A stretch of 64,000 nucleotides of DNA from Roseibium aggregatum (lineage in GTDB: Bacteria > Pseudomonadota > Alphaproteobacteria > Rhizobiales > Stappiaceae). Every line of letters begins with the position of its first letter. The stretch's first letter is position 1. Of the stretch, positions 27,180 through 40,276 are shown piece after piece. The notes under the pieces were generated by a model, which made no database searches, was not told the DNA's origin, and saw only the letters and a list, made by a program, of their open reading frames with translations. The DNA lies in contig NZ_JABFCZ010000015.1 of assembly GCF_014692675.1 (NCBI RefSeq), forward strand, positions 62,001 through 126,000, written 5' to 3'. The translations under genes were made by a program, and so were the position numbers.

Positions 27180-28307
27180 CTAGCGTTTCACCGCAAACGC
27201 AACCGTGTTCTTTGCGGAATTATCTTCCGGTTCGGCCTGCTTTTTCATGTTCTTTTCCGCGTTCTCGCGGATGGCAATGAGCGACCGGCTCGCAGCGTCA
27301 TCGGTAAATTGCTTGTAGCGCTGGATGGCGTCATTGACTGCCAGACCTGACATGCCCAGGTGCCGGGCGCGCATGGTCAGGATGTTCTTGAAGGCATCTT
27401 CGGAAACACCATTCGCCTTGCAGATGATGATGAGCGGCTTGTCCGACTTGCTGTAGACCAGCTTCGAGACGGCAGCGACCGGAAGATGGCTGACCTTGGC
27501 AAGCAGGATGCCCAGTTCCGTCGCCCTGTCGGAGCGTGCGAACAGCCGCACCGCGTCGTCCAGCTTGGCCTTGCCGTTCTGGACGTCCCTGATCAGCTGA
27601 TCCGACTGCTCCTTGGCTTCGGAGAGCCTCCGCGCGCGCGCGGCCACTTCCTCTGCGGCCCGTTCCGCCATCACCATGACCAGCGTGTTGTCAGCGCCGA
27701 GTTCCTTGACCCGTTCCGTCAGTTCCTCGGACAGGAACGGCACCAGCATCCGTGCCGCATCATCCGGCAGGTCGGTACGATTGATCAGCGCTTCCTGAAT
27801 GGCCGGATAGGCCATCGAACGATCGACCAGCCGGAGAAATGTTTCCTCGCTGAAACTGGCGCCGGCGTTATTGGCAACCTTCGTCAGGACCTGATTGTCG
27901 CCGCGCGACACGATGACGCGGGTCACGATTTCCTCGACCTTCTGCCGCCCCGCAATCGCCTTCAGGTGATCCTGAGAGCCGGTCGAGGCGATCTCCGCAA
28001 GGTCTTCCGCCTGCAGGACCGGAGACTCCTCCAGCACCGGCTGGGCCACATCGATCTGGTCCTTGGCCAGCTTGACCATGAGGTCGTGGGGAGCGGATGC
28101 ATGGGAACTGACCCGCTTTGCGAGCGCCCGGCGGGCCTCGTCTTCAAGCTGGCCCAGCACGCGCATCACGATATCGCCGAACATCAGGCTGACCTGCTCG
28201 GCCTGATCGGACTCCGTGGACACAAAAAGGTCTGTCAAAGCCGCAACCAGACTTTTGCGTCCACCCGTGCTACTGTCTTTTGCAAGCTGGGAAAGCTTGG
28301 TCAGCAT
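27180..28307 (-). CDS. DUF2336 family protein
   Basis: 375 residues, no signal peptide, almost wholly alpha-helical. DUF2336 covers about residues 20-300; typical pieces are RVLGQLEDEARRALAKRVSSHASAPHDLMVKLAKDQIDVAQPVLEESPVL and repeated short helices such as SFSEETFLRLVDRSM. The family is largely confined to alphaproteobacteria and is of unknown function, with a HEAT-like repeat look. The charged C-terminal tail after about 340 is probably disordered. A paralogue lies at 38883. AGGGAAG precedes the start. Confidence 0.88.
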   Translation of the reverse strand: MLTKLSQLAKDSSTGGRKSLVAALTDLFVSTESDQAEQVSLMFGDIVMRVLGQLEDEARRALAKRVSSHASAPHDLMVKLAKDQIDVAQPVLEESPVLQAEDLAEIASTGSQDHLKAIAGRQKVEEIVTRVIVSRGDNQVLTKVANNAGASFSEETFLRLVDRSMAYPAIQEALINRTDLPDDAARMLVPFLSEELTERVKELGADNTLVMVMAERAAEEVAARARRLSEAKEQSDQLIRDVQNGKAKLDDAVRLFARSDRATELGILLAKVSHLPVAAVSKLVYSKSDKPLIIICKANGVSEDAFKNILTMRARHLGMSGLAVNDAIQRYKQFTDDAASRSLIAIRENAEKNMKKQAEPEDNSAKNTVAFAVKR

Positions 28308-28667
28308 TGATCTTCCCTGGCGCGGTTCACTCCCATCTTCGGAAGATTAGCCGGCGCGCGTTAACATTGCGCTACTATTATTGGAAAAAATTATTAACGA
28401 TAATCCAACGCACTCGAGGCACTTAGATCAAAAAATCTATTGATTGGGCTTACCTCAATACAACCATTGAATGAAGAATTGTTAAAATACAATCGAGTCG
28501 AGATACTATCCGAAACGAAGTAATCCGCGCCGGTCGTCAAAGCCCGCCGCGGCGGACGGCCTCCGTACATTCAACAGGCCTGCTGCGATGCAGCATCTTT
28601 TTTCCTTCGCAACCGGCACGCTGTCCCCTACAGTCTGATCGTTCGAGAAGGTAATCGGGAGGCCAAT
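28308..28667. other. gene-free stretch, AT-rich in the middle
   Basis: About 360 bases between the DUF2336 start and the small membrane ORF. The part from about 28365 to 28500 is AT-rich and probably carries promoters for one or both sides. No stable hairpin or repeat was found. Confidence 0.4.
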
Positions 28668-28751
28668 ATGATCCTGACACGCAACCTGAATATGATTGCC
28701 TTTTTTGTCGCGTTCCTGTTTCTGACGGCAATCGTGCTCGGCATCTTCTGA
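28668..28751 (+). CDS. 27-residue hydrophobic small protein
   Basis: A short frame with a strong ribosome binding site: GGGAGG, 6 bases before the ATG. It encodes MILTRNLNMIAFFVAFLFLT and then AIVLGIF: a short polar N-terminus with one basic residue, then a single membrane helix of about 19 residues ending at the stop. The combination of a good binding site and a complete helix makes chance unlikely but not excluded. No neighbours in the same operon. Confidence 0.55.
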   Translation: MILTRNLNMIAFFVAFLFLTAIVLGIF

Positions 28752-28953
28752 TTGATACCCGAGCCGCATGGCAATCTGGACCTGAGAATACAAAAGGCGG
28801 AACACACTGCCTGAGGCGAAGAAATCGCCGGGCGCTTTTCCTTAAATAAGTTAACCGGTGCATGGGGCGGCTGAGCCCGGGGAATAATATTCTCCGGCAA
28901 CGTGAACTGCTGCCGGTCATTCCTGAAAATCCGGCCTGAAAACCGAAGATGCG

Positions 28954-28978
28954 AAAGCCGGCTTCCACAGCCGGCTTT
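28954..28978 (-). terminator. hairpin after azoR
   Basis: AAAGCCGGCT pairs perfectly with AGCCGGCTTT around TCCAC, 9 bases past the azoreductase stop. The T tract is short. Confidence 0.65.
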
Positions 28979-28987
28979 CCGCGTTGT

Positions 28988-29587
28988 TCAGGCAGCCTGC
29001 GCCGCTGCGCCAATGGCCGAAAGGGCCCCTTCGCGCGCATTCTCGTTGCTCATCAGCTGATCTGCAGCAATGACCGTCACATCATCGATGCCCAGAAAAC
29101 CCAGCACATGGCGCAGATAGCCGGTGGCGAAATCATAGTCGGAACCGACCTTCACACCGCCGGATGCGACCACCAGATAGACCTTCTTGTTTTCCAGAAG
29201 GCCGACCGGGCCGTTTTCCGTATAACGGAACGTTTCCCGGGCACGGGCGACCAGGTCGATCCAGATCTTGAGCGATGCGGGCAGCGAGAAATTATAGACC
29301 GGGACGCCGATCACGATCGTGTCCGCACTCTTCAGTTCGTTGACGAGCGTATCGGACAGGGCAAGTTTCAGGCGCTGTTCGGCGTTTCGTTCGGCCGGGT
29401 CGGTGAAGTTCGCCCCGATCCAGGCCTCGTCGATAACCGGCAGTCCGGTCGAGACGTCGCGGGTCAGAACCCGCGCGTCCGGCGCCCCTTCCAGAAGCTT
29501 CGTGACCAGGACGTCGCTCAATTCGCGTGTCACCGAGCCGTCCTTGCGGCCGGAGGTGTCGATTTTCAGTATCGTCTGATGAGACAT
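28988..29587 (-). CDS. azoR: FMN-dependent NADH azoreductase
   Basis: 199 residues starting MSHQTILKID, with GGAGAAGATC before it. Flavodoxin-fold NAD(P)H:quinone/azo reductase. The FMN phosphate loop is in SGRKDGSVTRELSD and the VIGVPVYNFSLPASLKIWIDLVARARETFRYTENGPVGLLENKKVYLVVASGG block is characteristic of AzoR. It reduces quinones and azo dyes, so a role in electrophile defence is likely. Monocistronic; a near-palindrome at 29668 lies in its promoter region. Confidence 0.92.
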   Translation of the reverse strand: MSHQTILKIDTSGRKDGSVTRELSDVLVTKLLEGAPDARVLTRDVSTGLPVIDEAWIGANFTDPAERNAEQRLKLALSDTLVNELKSADTIVIGVPVYNFSLPASLKIWIDLVARARETFRYTENGPVGLLENKKVYLVVASGGVKVGSDYDFATGYLRHVLGFLGIDDVTVIAADQLMSNENAREGALSAIGAAAQAA

Positions 29588-29667
29588 GATCTTCTCCATT
29601 TCAGCGGCCCGAAGGCGTTTTGTTCACTGAAAATGGAGATAAGAAGCGCTATCAGACGATACTATAT

Positions 29668-29681
29668 TCGATATATTGAAC
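29668..29681. promoter_or_regulatory. candidate operator upstream of azoR
   Basis: TTCGATATATTGAA, a 14-bp near-palindrome (one symmetric pair mismatched) in an AT-rich patch 80 bases before the azoR start. No regulator gene adjoins. Confidence 0.35.
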
Positions 29682-29703
29682 AGTGCGTTCCCTGTTCGAC
29701 GCC

Positions 29704-33429
<3,726 letters not shown>

Positions 33430-33451
33430 GTTATTGCCCTTTCGGCGCCTT

Positions 33452-34366
33452 TCAGGCGGCCTTTTTTTCCCGCGCTTGCGGTCCCATGCCGAGCATATGG
33501 CAGATCGCATAGGTCAGATCGGCCCGGTTCATGGTGTAGAAGTGGAAGTCGGAAATGCCCCGGTCGACCAGGTCCATCACCTGCTCATAGGCGATACCGG
33601 CTCCGACCAGCTTGCGGGTTTCCGGATCGTTGTGGAGGCCGGCAAACCGGCGCGCCAGCCAGTCGGGGATCGACGTGCCGCATTTGGCCGAGAACGTCAT
33701 CGTCTGCTCGAAATTGTGGATCGGCAGGATGCCCGGGATCACCGGAATGGAGATCCCCGCCTTGGCGACCCGCTCCAGATAGTCCTCGAACATGTCGTTA
33801 TCGAAGAAATACTGGGTGATGACCCGGTTCGCGCCGGCATCGACCTTGCGCTTCAGATTGTCGATTTCGCTCTGCCAGTCCGCGCTTTCCGGATGCCTTT
33901 CCGGATAGCCGGAAACCGAAATGTCGAAATCCGCGATGTTCTTGATGCCCGCCACCAGATCGGAGGCATAGGCATAGCCGTCCGCCTGGGGTTCGTAGAG
34001 CGCTCCGATGCCGTTGAGCGGATCGCCGCGAAGGGCGACGAGACTGCGCACGCCCAGGTCCCAGTAGTCCCGGATCACCTCGTCGACCTCTGCCTTCGAC
34101 GCTCCGACGCAGGTCAGGTGGGCCGCCGGGCGCAGGTCGGTTTCCTTGAGGAACCGTGCGACGGTCTTGTGAGTGGTTTCCCGCGTCGTTCCGCCGGCCC
34201 CGTAGGTCACGGAGACAAAGGACGGACCCAGCGGCTGCAGCCGCTCGGCGACCGACCAGAGATTTTCGGCCATCTTGTCCGACTTGGGCGGAAAGAATTC
34301 GAAGGACGCCGTGATCGGCGAGGAGGAAGCCAGGCGCGAACGCCGCGTCAGAAATTCTTGTGTCAT
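33452..34366 (-). CDS. metF: 5,10-methylenetetrahydrofolate reductase
   Basis: 304 residues; FAD enzyme making 5-methyltetrahydrofolate for MetH. Motifs: [19 protein letters not shown] with the catalytic glutamate, [22 protein letters not shown], and [18 protein letters not shown]. It starts 2 bases after the stop of the ArsR-methyltransferase gene and precedes metH, so the three are one transcript. Confidence 0.97.
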   Translation of the reverse strand: MTQEFLTRRSRLASSSPITASFEFFPPKSDKMAENLWSVAERLQPLGPSFVSVTYGAGGTTRETTHKTVARFLKETDLRPAAHLTCVGASKAEVDEVIRDYWDLGVRSLVALRGDPLNGIGALYEPQADGYAYASDLVAGIKNIADFDISVSGYPERHPESADWQSEIDNLKRKVDAGANRVITQYFFDNDMFEDYLERVAKAGISIPVIPGILPIHNFEQTMTFSAKCGTSIPDWLARRFAGLHNDPETRKLVGAGIAYEQVMDLVDRGISDFHFYTMNRADLTYAICHMLGMGPQAREKKAA

Positions 34367-34368
34367 GG

Positions 34369-35379
34369 TCAGGCAACCTCTCGGGTGGGATCGGCTACGG
34401 GCAGGTCGGTCACAACGCGCCGGTCCTGCGCAAGCCAGAGTGTCACAGTCAATTTTGTGTCGTCGTTTTCTTGTGGTGTCAGGTCGGTGACCTGTTCCAG
34501 ATCGAGATCCAGGGTTTCCAGCCAGCGCTCCATCTGCTCGTGGCCAAAGCCCAGACGGCGGTGCGCATGGGATTCGCGCAGGAATTCCAGTTCGTGCGGC
34601 GCGAAATCGATGATCAGCAGACGCCCGCCGGGCCGCAGCGCCCGGGCTGCTTCCGCCAGCGCACGGGCGGGATCATCGAGGAAGTGGAGCACCTGATGGA
34701 TCGCGACCACGTCGAAGGATCGGGGCGGAACGTTCAGGGCATAGATGTCGCCATACCGCACCTGGGCCTTGCTCAGACCGGCGCGCGAAAGATTGGCACG
34801 TGCGACCGCAAGCATGTCATGGGAGGCGTCGATCCCAAGCGCGGAGACATAGTGGTCGGACAACAGTTCCAGCAGCCGGCCGGTGCCCGTGCCGAGATCG
34901 AGGAACGTCTGGAACGGCTTGTCGCCGAGCGCCTCCAGCATTGCCTTTTCGACGTCGGTATCCGCGGCATGCAACGAGCGCTCCTGGTCCCAGGTCAGCG
35001 CCTTGGAGGCAAAATAGGCGGCCGCTTCCTCCGCCTTGGCCTTGCGGATCGCCTTGAACCGCTCCTGGTCGCCGATCAGGATCGGGTCTTCGGCGGAGAT
35101 CCGGGCCACGAGATCGCGGGCGATATCCCCCGCCGGGCCGTCCGCCAGACGGTAGTAGACCCAGCCGCCTTCGGGAAAGCGCAGGATCAGGCCGGCTTCC
35201 GCCAGCAGCTTCAGATGCCGGGAAATGCGCGGCTGGCTCTGGCGCAGGATTTCGGTAGCGTCCTTGACGGTCAGTTCGCTCTCGGCAAGCAGGGCAATCA
35301 GGCGCAGGCGTGTCGCCTCCCCGATCGCCCGCAGCGTGTTCAAGGTCGCGTCTACCGAAAGTGTCTGTTCGTCCGCCAT
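34369..35379 (-). CDS. ArsR-type regulator fused to a SAM-dependent methyltransferase, methionine operon
   Basis: 336 residues from MADEQTLSV (the ATG is preferred; a TTG four codons earlier is possible). N-terminal ArsR winged helix (about 10-90: AIGEATRLRLIALLAESELTVKDATEILRQSQPRISRHLKLLAEAGLI) with no metal-site cysteines. The C-terminal class I methyltransferase (about 140-310) has TFLDLGTGTGRLLELLSDHYVSALGIDAS (SAM site) and VAIHQVLHFLDDPARALAEAARALRPGGRLLIIDF. ArsR-family SahR proteins control methionine genes in Proteobacteria; this fused form heads metF-metH and probably senses SAM or S-adenosylhomocysteine through the methyltransferase fold. Confidence 0.9.
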   Translation of the reverse strand: MADEQTLSVDATLNTLRAIGEATRLRLIALLAESELTVKDATEILRQSQPRISRHLKLLAEAGLILRFPEGGWVYYRLADGPAGDIARDLVARISAEDPILIGDQERFKAIRKAKAEEAAAYFASKALTWDQERSLHAADTDVEKAMLEALGDKPFQTFLDLGTGTGRLLELLSDHYVSALGIDASHDMLAVARANLSRAGLSKAQVRYGDIYALNVPPRSFDVVAIHQVLHFLDDPARALAEAARALRPGGRLLIIDFAPHELEFLRESHAHRRLGFGHEQMERWLETLDLDLEQVTDLTPQENDDTKLTVTLWLAQDRRVVTDLPVADPTREVA

Positions 35380-35405
35380 CTCAGCCGTCAAGCCTCGTAC
35401 GTTGA

Positions 35406-35423
35406 TATAAAGATATCTTTATA
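35406..35423. promoter_or_regulatory. perfect 18-bp palindrome upstream of the regulator-metF-metH operon
   Basis: TATAAAGATATCTTTATA, 26 bases before the start codon of the ArsR-type regulator gene. Size and symmetry suit a winged-helix dimer, so autoregulation of the methionine operon is the simplest reading. Confidence 0.75.
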
Positions 35424-35535
35424 CGAACAACTCAGCCGAAGCAAGAGATGAATGGTCGGGCCTTGTCAGGAAAGTGAATGCATTCTGAAGACATTGCCGC
35501 GGGATCGCAGCATGTAAGACCTTCCAATTTAACGA

Positions 35536-35564
35536 GAAAAAGGCGCCGACTGACCGCCGGCGCC
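35536..35564 (-). terminator. Rho-independent terminator of the secreted-protein gene
   Basis: On the minus strand GGCGCCG pairs with CGGCGCC, followed by TTTTTC. It lies 28 bases after the stop at 35592. Confidence 0.82.
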
Positions 35565-35591
35565 CCAACCGGGAAATGCAAAAGGGAAAGC

Positions 35592-36161
35592 CTACCTTAT
35601 TTCGAAGGGCAACTGCACCGAAGCGCTCTGATCGCTATTGAGCTGGTCGCGCAAGGTTATCAGCAGCATATATTTGGCCTTGGGCGCACCGGTCAGGTTC
35701 ACGGTCATATTCGCCATGTATTCCGTATTGAACGCATGACTGGCGAATTTGAACTCTCCGAAATCCCGTTTGCCGGCAAGAATATCCCCATCCGGCGAGA
35801 GAAGTTCGAAGTCCACGGCAATGTCCGACCGGTAGATGTCGTTTTCCTGTTTCCAGGTAAATCCGATCGGTTCCAGATAGAGAAGTATTGTCTCACCCTG
35901 GGCAAAGACCGCATCGGGCCGCGGTTCGTAGAGGCCAAAACCGGCAGCCCGTTCCTTGACGAAAAGCGCCTTGTCGATACTGAGCGGCGCAGCCTTCCAG
36001 GCCTCGATGAGTCCCTCGCGCATGAGCTGCACCGCTTCCGTGCTCTTTCCGGCATCGAGCGCGGCTTCCGCCTCGCTCGCCGTATTCACCAGATCTCCGG
36101 CAAAAGCCGGCTGAAGCAGAGAAAATCCGATAGCCGCCGCCAGAACAAACTTTCGCAACAT
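35592..36161 (-). CDS. secreted protein of unknown function
   Basis: 189 residues starting MLRKFVLAAAIGFSLLQPAFA, a clear signal peptide cleaved near residue 21. A helical, TPR-like stretch follows (TASEAEAALDAGKSTEAVQLMREGLIEAWKAAPLSIDKALFV), then a beta-rich C-terminal part (YEPRPDAVFAQGETILLYLEPIGFTWKQENDIYRSDIAVDFELLSPDGDI) ending QLPFEIR. The C-terminal part looks like a periplasmic beta-sandwich. No cysteines, no family recognised. It has its own terminator and is not linked to its neighbours. Confidence 0.8.
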   Translation of the reverse strand: MLRKFVLAAAIGFSLLQPAFAGDLVNTASEAEAALDAGKSTEAVQLMREGLIEAWKAAPLSIDKALFVKERAAGFGLYEPRPDAVFAQGETILLYLEPIGFTWKQENDIYRSDIAVDFELLSPDGDILAGKRDFGEFKFASHAFNTEYMANMTVNLTGAPKAKYMLLITLRDQLNSDQSASVQLPFEIR

Positions 36162-36311
36162 GTCGTCACCCCCATCGAACCGCCTGCAATCGCCTGGCGG
36201 CGATCGCAGCAATTGTGTCATGCAGGAGAGTAGCGGAAGCGGAGCCCGCGGAAATTGACCAGGCTCAACAACTCCAGGTTCGACATCCGCAACGGGCCGG
36301 GCCGGGAGTGG

Positions 36312-38693
36312 TCAGGTCTGGTGCTCCGGATTGTCTTCCTCGTCCGCCAACATGGCCTGGGCAGCAGCACCGGCAGCCGCTGCCTTGGCCGCCTCGCTGA
36401 CAGCGGGCTGATCACCCGCCGCGTTTTCATTGTCCGAGGCCACATGAACGGTAACCTGGCGATGGGCGAACTTGATCCCGTTCTCCCTGAACAGATCCTG
36501 CAGCCCGGCATAGATGACCTTGCGCAGGATGAACTGCTTGCCCGGCTTCGTCATGAACTTCACCCGGGCGACCATTGCCGAATCTTCCATCGACATGATG
36601 CCTTGCGACTTCAGCGGCTGCAGGAACATCGGTCCGTATTCCTCGTCCTCCATGAGCTGCTGGCCGAACTTCTTGATGATCTTGCGCATCTTCTCGACAT
36701 CCGTGTCATAGGTGACCCGGAACGCCAGCTTCATCAACGCCCAGTCTCTTGAGAAGTTCTGCACATGCTGGATTTCGCCGAAGGGGATCGTCGTCAGTGC
36801 GCCCCGGTGATGGCGCAACTGCATGGAGCGGATGGAAATCTTCTCCACAACGCCCTTGGCGCTGCCGATATCGATGTATTCCCCTTTCCGGAAGGCATCG
36901 TCGATCAGGTAGAACGCGCCGGAAAAAATATCCCGGATGAGCGTCTGCGCCCCGAAACCGACCGCGAGACCGACGACGCCGGCGCCGGCAAAGATCGGCG
37001 CGATATTCACGCCCAGATCCGACAGGACGATCATCGCCGAGATGACGACGATCGTGATCAGCAGGAAGTTGCGGAAAATCGGCAGCAGGGTGGCGATCCG
37101 GCTTTCTCCCGCACCGCCGATCTCCGCTTCGCTGTCGTGTCCGGCGTCCGGGCTTTCCTTGGCGATCTGCAGATCGATCGCCAGCGCAACCGCGCGATAG
37201 GCCATATAGCCCAGGAAGGTCACCAGCAGGACATCGATAAACCCGCCGAAAAAACTGCCTTCCGATGACAACGATACGCCCCAGCTGTTGGCCAGCAGAT
37301 CGATACCGATAAATGCCGCCAGCAGCAGAGCGCCATGATCGAGCAATTCGCGGAAGGGCAGGCGCGCGGCTTCACGATCCGTGGCCTCCGCAAAGGCCTG
37401 CGCCTCGACACTGTGCGGGTCGTCGGCGTCCCCCTCGCCCTCGGACTTTTCCATGCGCCGGATGTCTTCGGCGATTGCAGCCTGAACCTTGGCCGTATCC
37501 AGGCGCGGCAGCAGCAGCTTGTCGATCAGCAGAATGAGCAGGCCGTAGACGGCGGCGGCCGAGATCATCGACAGGATCGGCGCTCCGACGAGGCCGGATG
37601 CGGACGGAAGGTCCAGAAGCATCCGGATTGCCGTTGTGGCCCACGCAACGACAAAATAGGCGACCGCGATCAGGTGCCAGCTGCCCCCGAGCAGACGGCG
37701 CCACAAGGGGGCTTCTTCTCCCTGGCTGCCTCTGATCAGGTCTCCGATCACCCGCCGGTACGCAATGGCAATGCCGCTCAGGATCAAGGTGGACAGGAGC
37801 GACCCGGCAATCAGGGACAGGTTCTGCGCCCTGGCCGGCAGCCCGAGCAATCCCATCCAGAGGCTGAAGCCCAGGAACAGACCGACAGCCGCCGCACCGA
37901 TCACAAGGCTCAGATAAAGGCCCCACGCCTGTCCGTTGGACATCTTGAGCAGCCGGAGTCGCGGCGAATCCGGCGCCAGGATCGTACGGATGATGATGCG
38001 CACGAAAAGCACCAGGGCCATGACGCCCAGGAGCACGAGCGAGGTGCGGCCGGAGATTTCCACCCCGCGGTGCAACAGCAGAACGACGGCGCCTGCGACC
38101 AGAATGAAGGCCACGAGCCCGAACACCATCAGGATCGCACGAAGATAAAGGTAGGAAATCTTCTCCGCCCGGTGAACGACCTCCTCGTCATAGAACCGGG
38201 CAAACTGCTTCCGGCCCCAGCGGTCCACCAGGTGAAGCGCGCCCAGTCCGAGCAGCCCGGCGATGATGGCATTCATGAGCGCCGTCCAGACCCATCCCGC
38301 ACCTGCGGACGGATTGTGGGAATTGATGGCGGACACAAAGGCTGCGGGGAAGCCGGGGGCGGCCTCCAGGACGGAGTTGAAAACGGTTTGCGCCCGGGAA
38401 ATCCGGTCAAGGTATCCTTCGACCATCGGCATCGTCCCGTTCGACGCCGCCCCGGCCTTCCCGCTATCGGATGCGGCAGGCGCCGCGGCTTCGGATGGTG
38501 CCTTGGCCGGCGCCTTTTCGCTCTCCTGGCTGAGGATCTGCTTAAGGACCGCAGCTTGCGCATTGGCCGGCGTTGTCAGGCTGACCTGCCCTAAGGACAC
38601 GAACACACCCGCCGCAATGACAAGGATTGCTAAGGCAAATCCCAGAACCGCTCGCGGCTGCGACAAGGTCCGGAAATTGAAAAACTTATTCAT
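36312..38693 (-). CDS. large MscS-family mechanosensitive channel
   Basis: 793 residues from MNKFFNFRTL with GGGAGG upstream. An N-terminal export signal or first helix, a periplasmic segment (about 30-130, Ala/Lys-rich then helical), about ten membrane helices, and the MscS pore and beta domain near residues 560-720: GVNIAPIFAGAGVVGLAVGFGAQTLIRDIFSGAFYLIDDAFRKGEYIDIG, followed by VEKISIRSMQLRHHRGALTTIPFGEI. Multi-helix relatives such as YbdG or MscM-like proteins share this size. Expected to gate under hypo-osmotic stress. Monocistronic. Confidence 0.93.
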   Translation of the reverse strand: MNKFFNFRTLSQPRAVLGFALAILVIAAGVFVSLGQVSLTTPANAQAAVLKQILSQESEKAPAKAPSEAAAPAASDSGKAGAASNGTMPMVEGYLDRISRAQTVFNSVLEAAPGFPAAFVSAINSHNPSAGAGWVWTALMNAIIAGLLGLGALHLVDRWGRKQFARFYDEEVVHRAEKISYLYLRAILMVFGLVAFILVAGAVVLLLHRGVEISGRTSLVLLGVMALVLFVRIIIRTILAPDSPRLRLLKMSNGQAWGLYLSLVIGAAAVGLFLGFSLWMGLLGLPARAQNLSLIAGSLLSTLILSGIAIAYRRVIGDLIRGSQGEEAPLWRRLLGGSWHLIAVAYFVVAWATTAIRMLLDLPSASGLVGAPILSMISAAAVYGLLILLIDKLLLPRLDTAKVQAAIAEDIRRMEKSEGEGDADDPHSVEAQAFAEATDREAARLPFRELLDHGALLLAAFIGIDLLANSWGVSLSSEGSFFGGFIDVLLVTFLGYMAYRAVALAIDLQIAKESPDAGHDSEAEIGGAGESRIATLLPIFRNFLLITIVVISAMIVLSDLGVNIAPIFAGAGVVGLAVGFGAQTLIRDIFSGAFYLIDDAFRKGEYIDIGSAKGVVEKISIRSMQLRHHRGALTTIPFGEIQHVQNFSRDWALMKLAFRVTYDTDVEKMRKIIKKFGQQLMEDEEYGPMFLQPLKSQGIMSMEDSAMVARVKFMTKPGKQFILRKVIYAGLQDLFRENGIKFAHRQVTVHVASDNENAAGDQPAVSEAAKAAAAGAAAQAMLADEEDNPEHQT

Positions 38694-38819
38694 TCGGCAG
38701 CCTCCCGCCCCATGGCCGAAATGCAAATTACCCCAAGTCAGCATAGCCGGTCCAATACCAACGAATGGTTTAACGTGCATGACGGATGGAGCCCCCCTGC
38801 CCCGAAGAAGCGCGGCTCA

Positions 38820-38853
38820 AAAACAAAAACAGCCTGACCGGAGGGTCAGGCTG
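38820..38853 (-). terminator. Rho-independent terminator of the second DUF2336 gene
   Basis: CAGCCTGACC pairs perfectly with GGTCAGGCTG around a 4-base loop; on the minus strand it is followed by TTTTTGTTTTTG. 29 bases past the stop. Confidence 0.92.
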
Positions 38854-38882
38854 CCAGTTTGCGGGGATATACAATCGGCTGA

Positions 38883-39968
38883 TCAGTGCAGGACGGTATG
38901 GTTCCAGTGGGCCATCTTGCGCTTGGCATCGCCAACGGTCATGCGTTCGAACGTTTTCATCGCCCGGCTCCGGTCGTCCAGCGACAGGCGATGGCGCCAG
39001 GGGCCGATCGACAGCAGGGCTCCGACCGTGATCGCCGACAGGCCGCTCGCCTTGGCGGTGATCAGGAACGGCTCCGGATCGGAACGCACCATCCAGTGGC
39101 TGACCTCTTCCACGCCGCAGCGGACCAGCCAGGCGAACGCGGCGACCGCTTCCGGGAACCGGTCCTCGGAAGCGAAGCGCCGGAGCGTCGCCTCGGAGAC
39201 CATGCCGCGCTTGGCCAGCAGCAGAACCCGGCTGCGGGCGGTTTCGAAATCGTAGCGGCCGAGCCAGTACTGGTTGGACATACGCTGCGCGGCAATCTCG
39301 GTTGCCTCGTCAAGGCGCTCGGCGGTCGTGGTCTGACCGCGGGCATTCAGGCGGCGGCGAACTTCCTCGCCGGCAACGGCGGCCAGCGACCGTATGTGCG
39401 ATTCAGCCAGGTCTCCCCGCTCGCTCAGAGAGGACTGCAGCGTTGCGTCGGAAGCGGAATCGCCGATCAGGGTCATCATCGCGGCATCGGAAAGAACCGC
39501 GCCTTCGTTGCTGGCGATCTTGCGCTTCACACGTAGGTCGCCGCGGCGAACCAGTACTTCGGTCACTTCTTCCGACAGGACATCGCGATGGGCGATCGCC
39601 AGGCGATGGCTGTTGCCGCTGGTGTCGGCGATCCGCACGAGGTCGGCGTCGCGCAGCACGGTGGATTTCTTGAGGAGCGGTTCCGCGACCTCGATCTGAT
39701 CGTCGGCGAGCCTGCGGATCGTTTCCTCCGGCCCCCGGCGCAGACCCGCCATCTGTTCGGCGACAAACCTGCGCACTTCCGTCTCGACCATATCGACCAG
39801 CCGGATCAGGACTGAGTCATATATATCGACCTGTTCATCGGAACAGCGGTCGGAAGTCAGCGCGAACAAGGTGGCCACATGACGTGCCAGCTCCGCTCGG
39901 CGGGCGCTGCCAGCTTCACCGGAAAGCTCCGAAAAGTTCACCAGCTCGGTTTTCAACGCATCAGACAT
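38883..39968 (-). CDS. DUF2336 family protein (second copy)
   Basis: 361 residues, soluble and helical. Shares the DUF2336 pattern with the protein at 27180: RRFVAEQMAGLRRGPEETIRRLADDQIEVAEPLLKKSTVLRDADLVRIADTSGNSHRLAIAHR matches the same part of the first copy in spacing and key residues, while the rest diverges, so they are old paralogues. The C-terminal part differs: ATLRRFASEDRFPEAVAAFAWLVRCGVEEVSHWMV, then SAITVGALLSIGPWRHRLS. Function unknown. Stands alone with a strong terminator. Confidence 0.87.
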   Translation of the reverse strand: MSDALKTELVNFSELSGEAGSARRAELARHVATLFALTSDRCSDEQVDIYDSVLIRLVDMVETEVRRFVAEQMAGLRRGPEETIRRLADDQIEVAEPLLKKSTVLRDADLVRIADTSGNSHRLAIAHRDVLSEEVTEVLVRRGDLRVKRKIASNEGAVLSDAAMMTLIGDSASDATLQSSLSERGDLAESHIRSLAAVAGEEVRRRLNARGQTTTAERLDEATEIAAQRMSNQYWLGRYDFETARSRVLLLAKRGMVSEATLRRFASEDRFPEAVAAFAWLVRCGVEEVSHWMVRSDPEPFLITAKASGLSAITVGALLSIGPWRHRLSLDDRSRAMKTFERMTVGDAKRKMAHWNHTVLH

Positions 39969-40276
39969 GGTTCGTTACCCGATTGAAGACTAAATCTGAC
40001 ACGAAGATGAAGGGCAGCTTTAAAGAAGAAAAAAACGCAAAACCGGGAAATCGAAATGTTTTTTGTTAAAACTTGCGCGTAATTCGATATACATTGCCCA
40101 TATCCTAGGCAAGCTATTGATATGAAATAATTTTCAGCGAAAATCACTATGTCCGGGAAGGCGAAAATCGGCCAAATAATTCTTGCAAAAAGACGAATAT
40201 TTTCTCTCGTGGACGGCTTGCTCTGCGTCCGGGAAACCGGAAAGATCAGGAAAAATTACCAGTTTGGAGACTGCCG
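39969..40276. other. gene-free AT-rich stretch between divergent genes
   Basis: 308 bases separating the DUF2336 gene (minus) and trmO (plus). AT-rich between about 39990 and 40200, with AAAAAATGTTT-like runs; likely holds both promoters. No inverted repeat of note. Confidence 0.4.
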
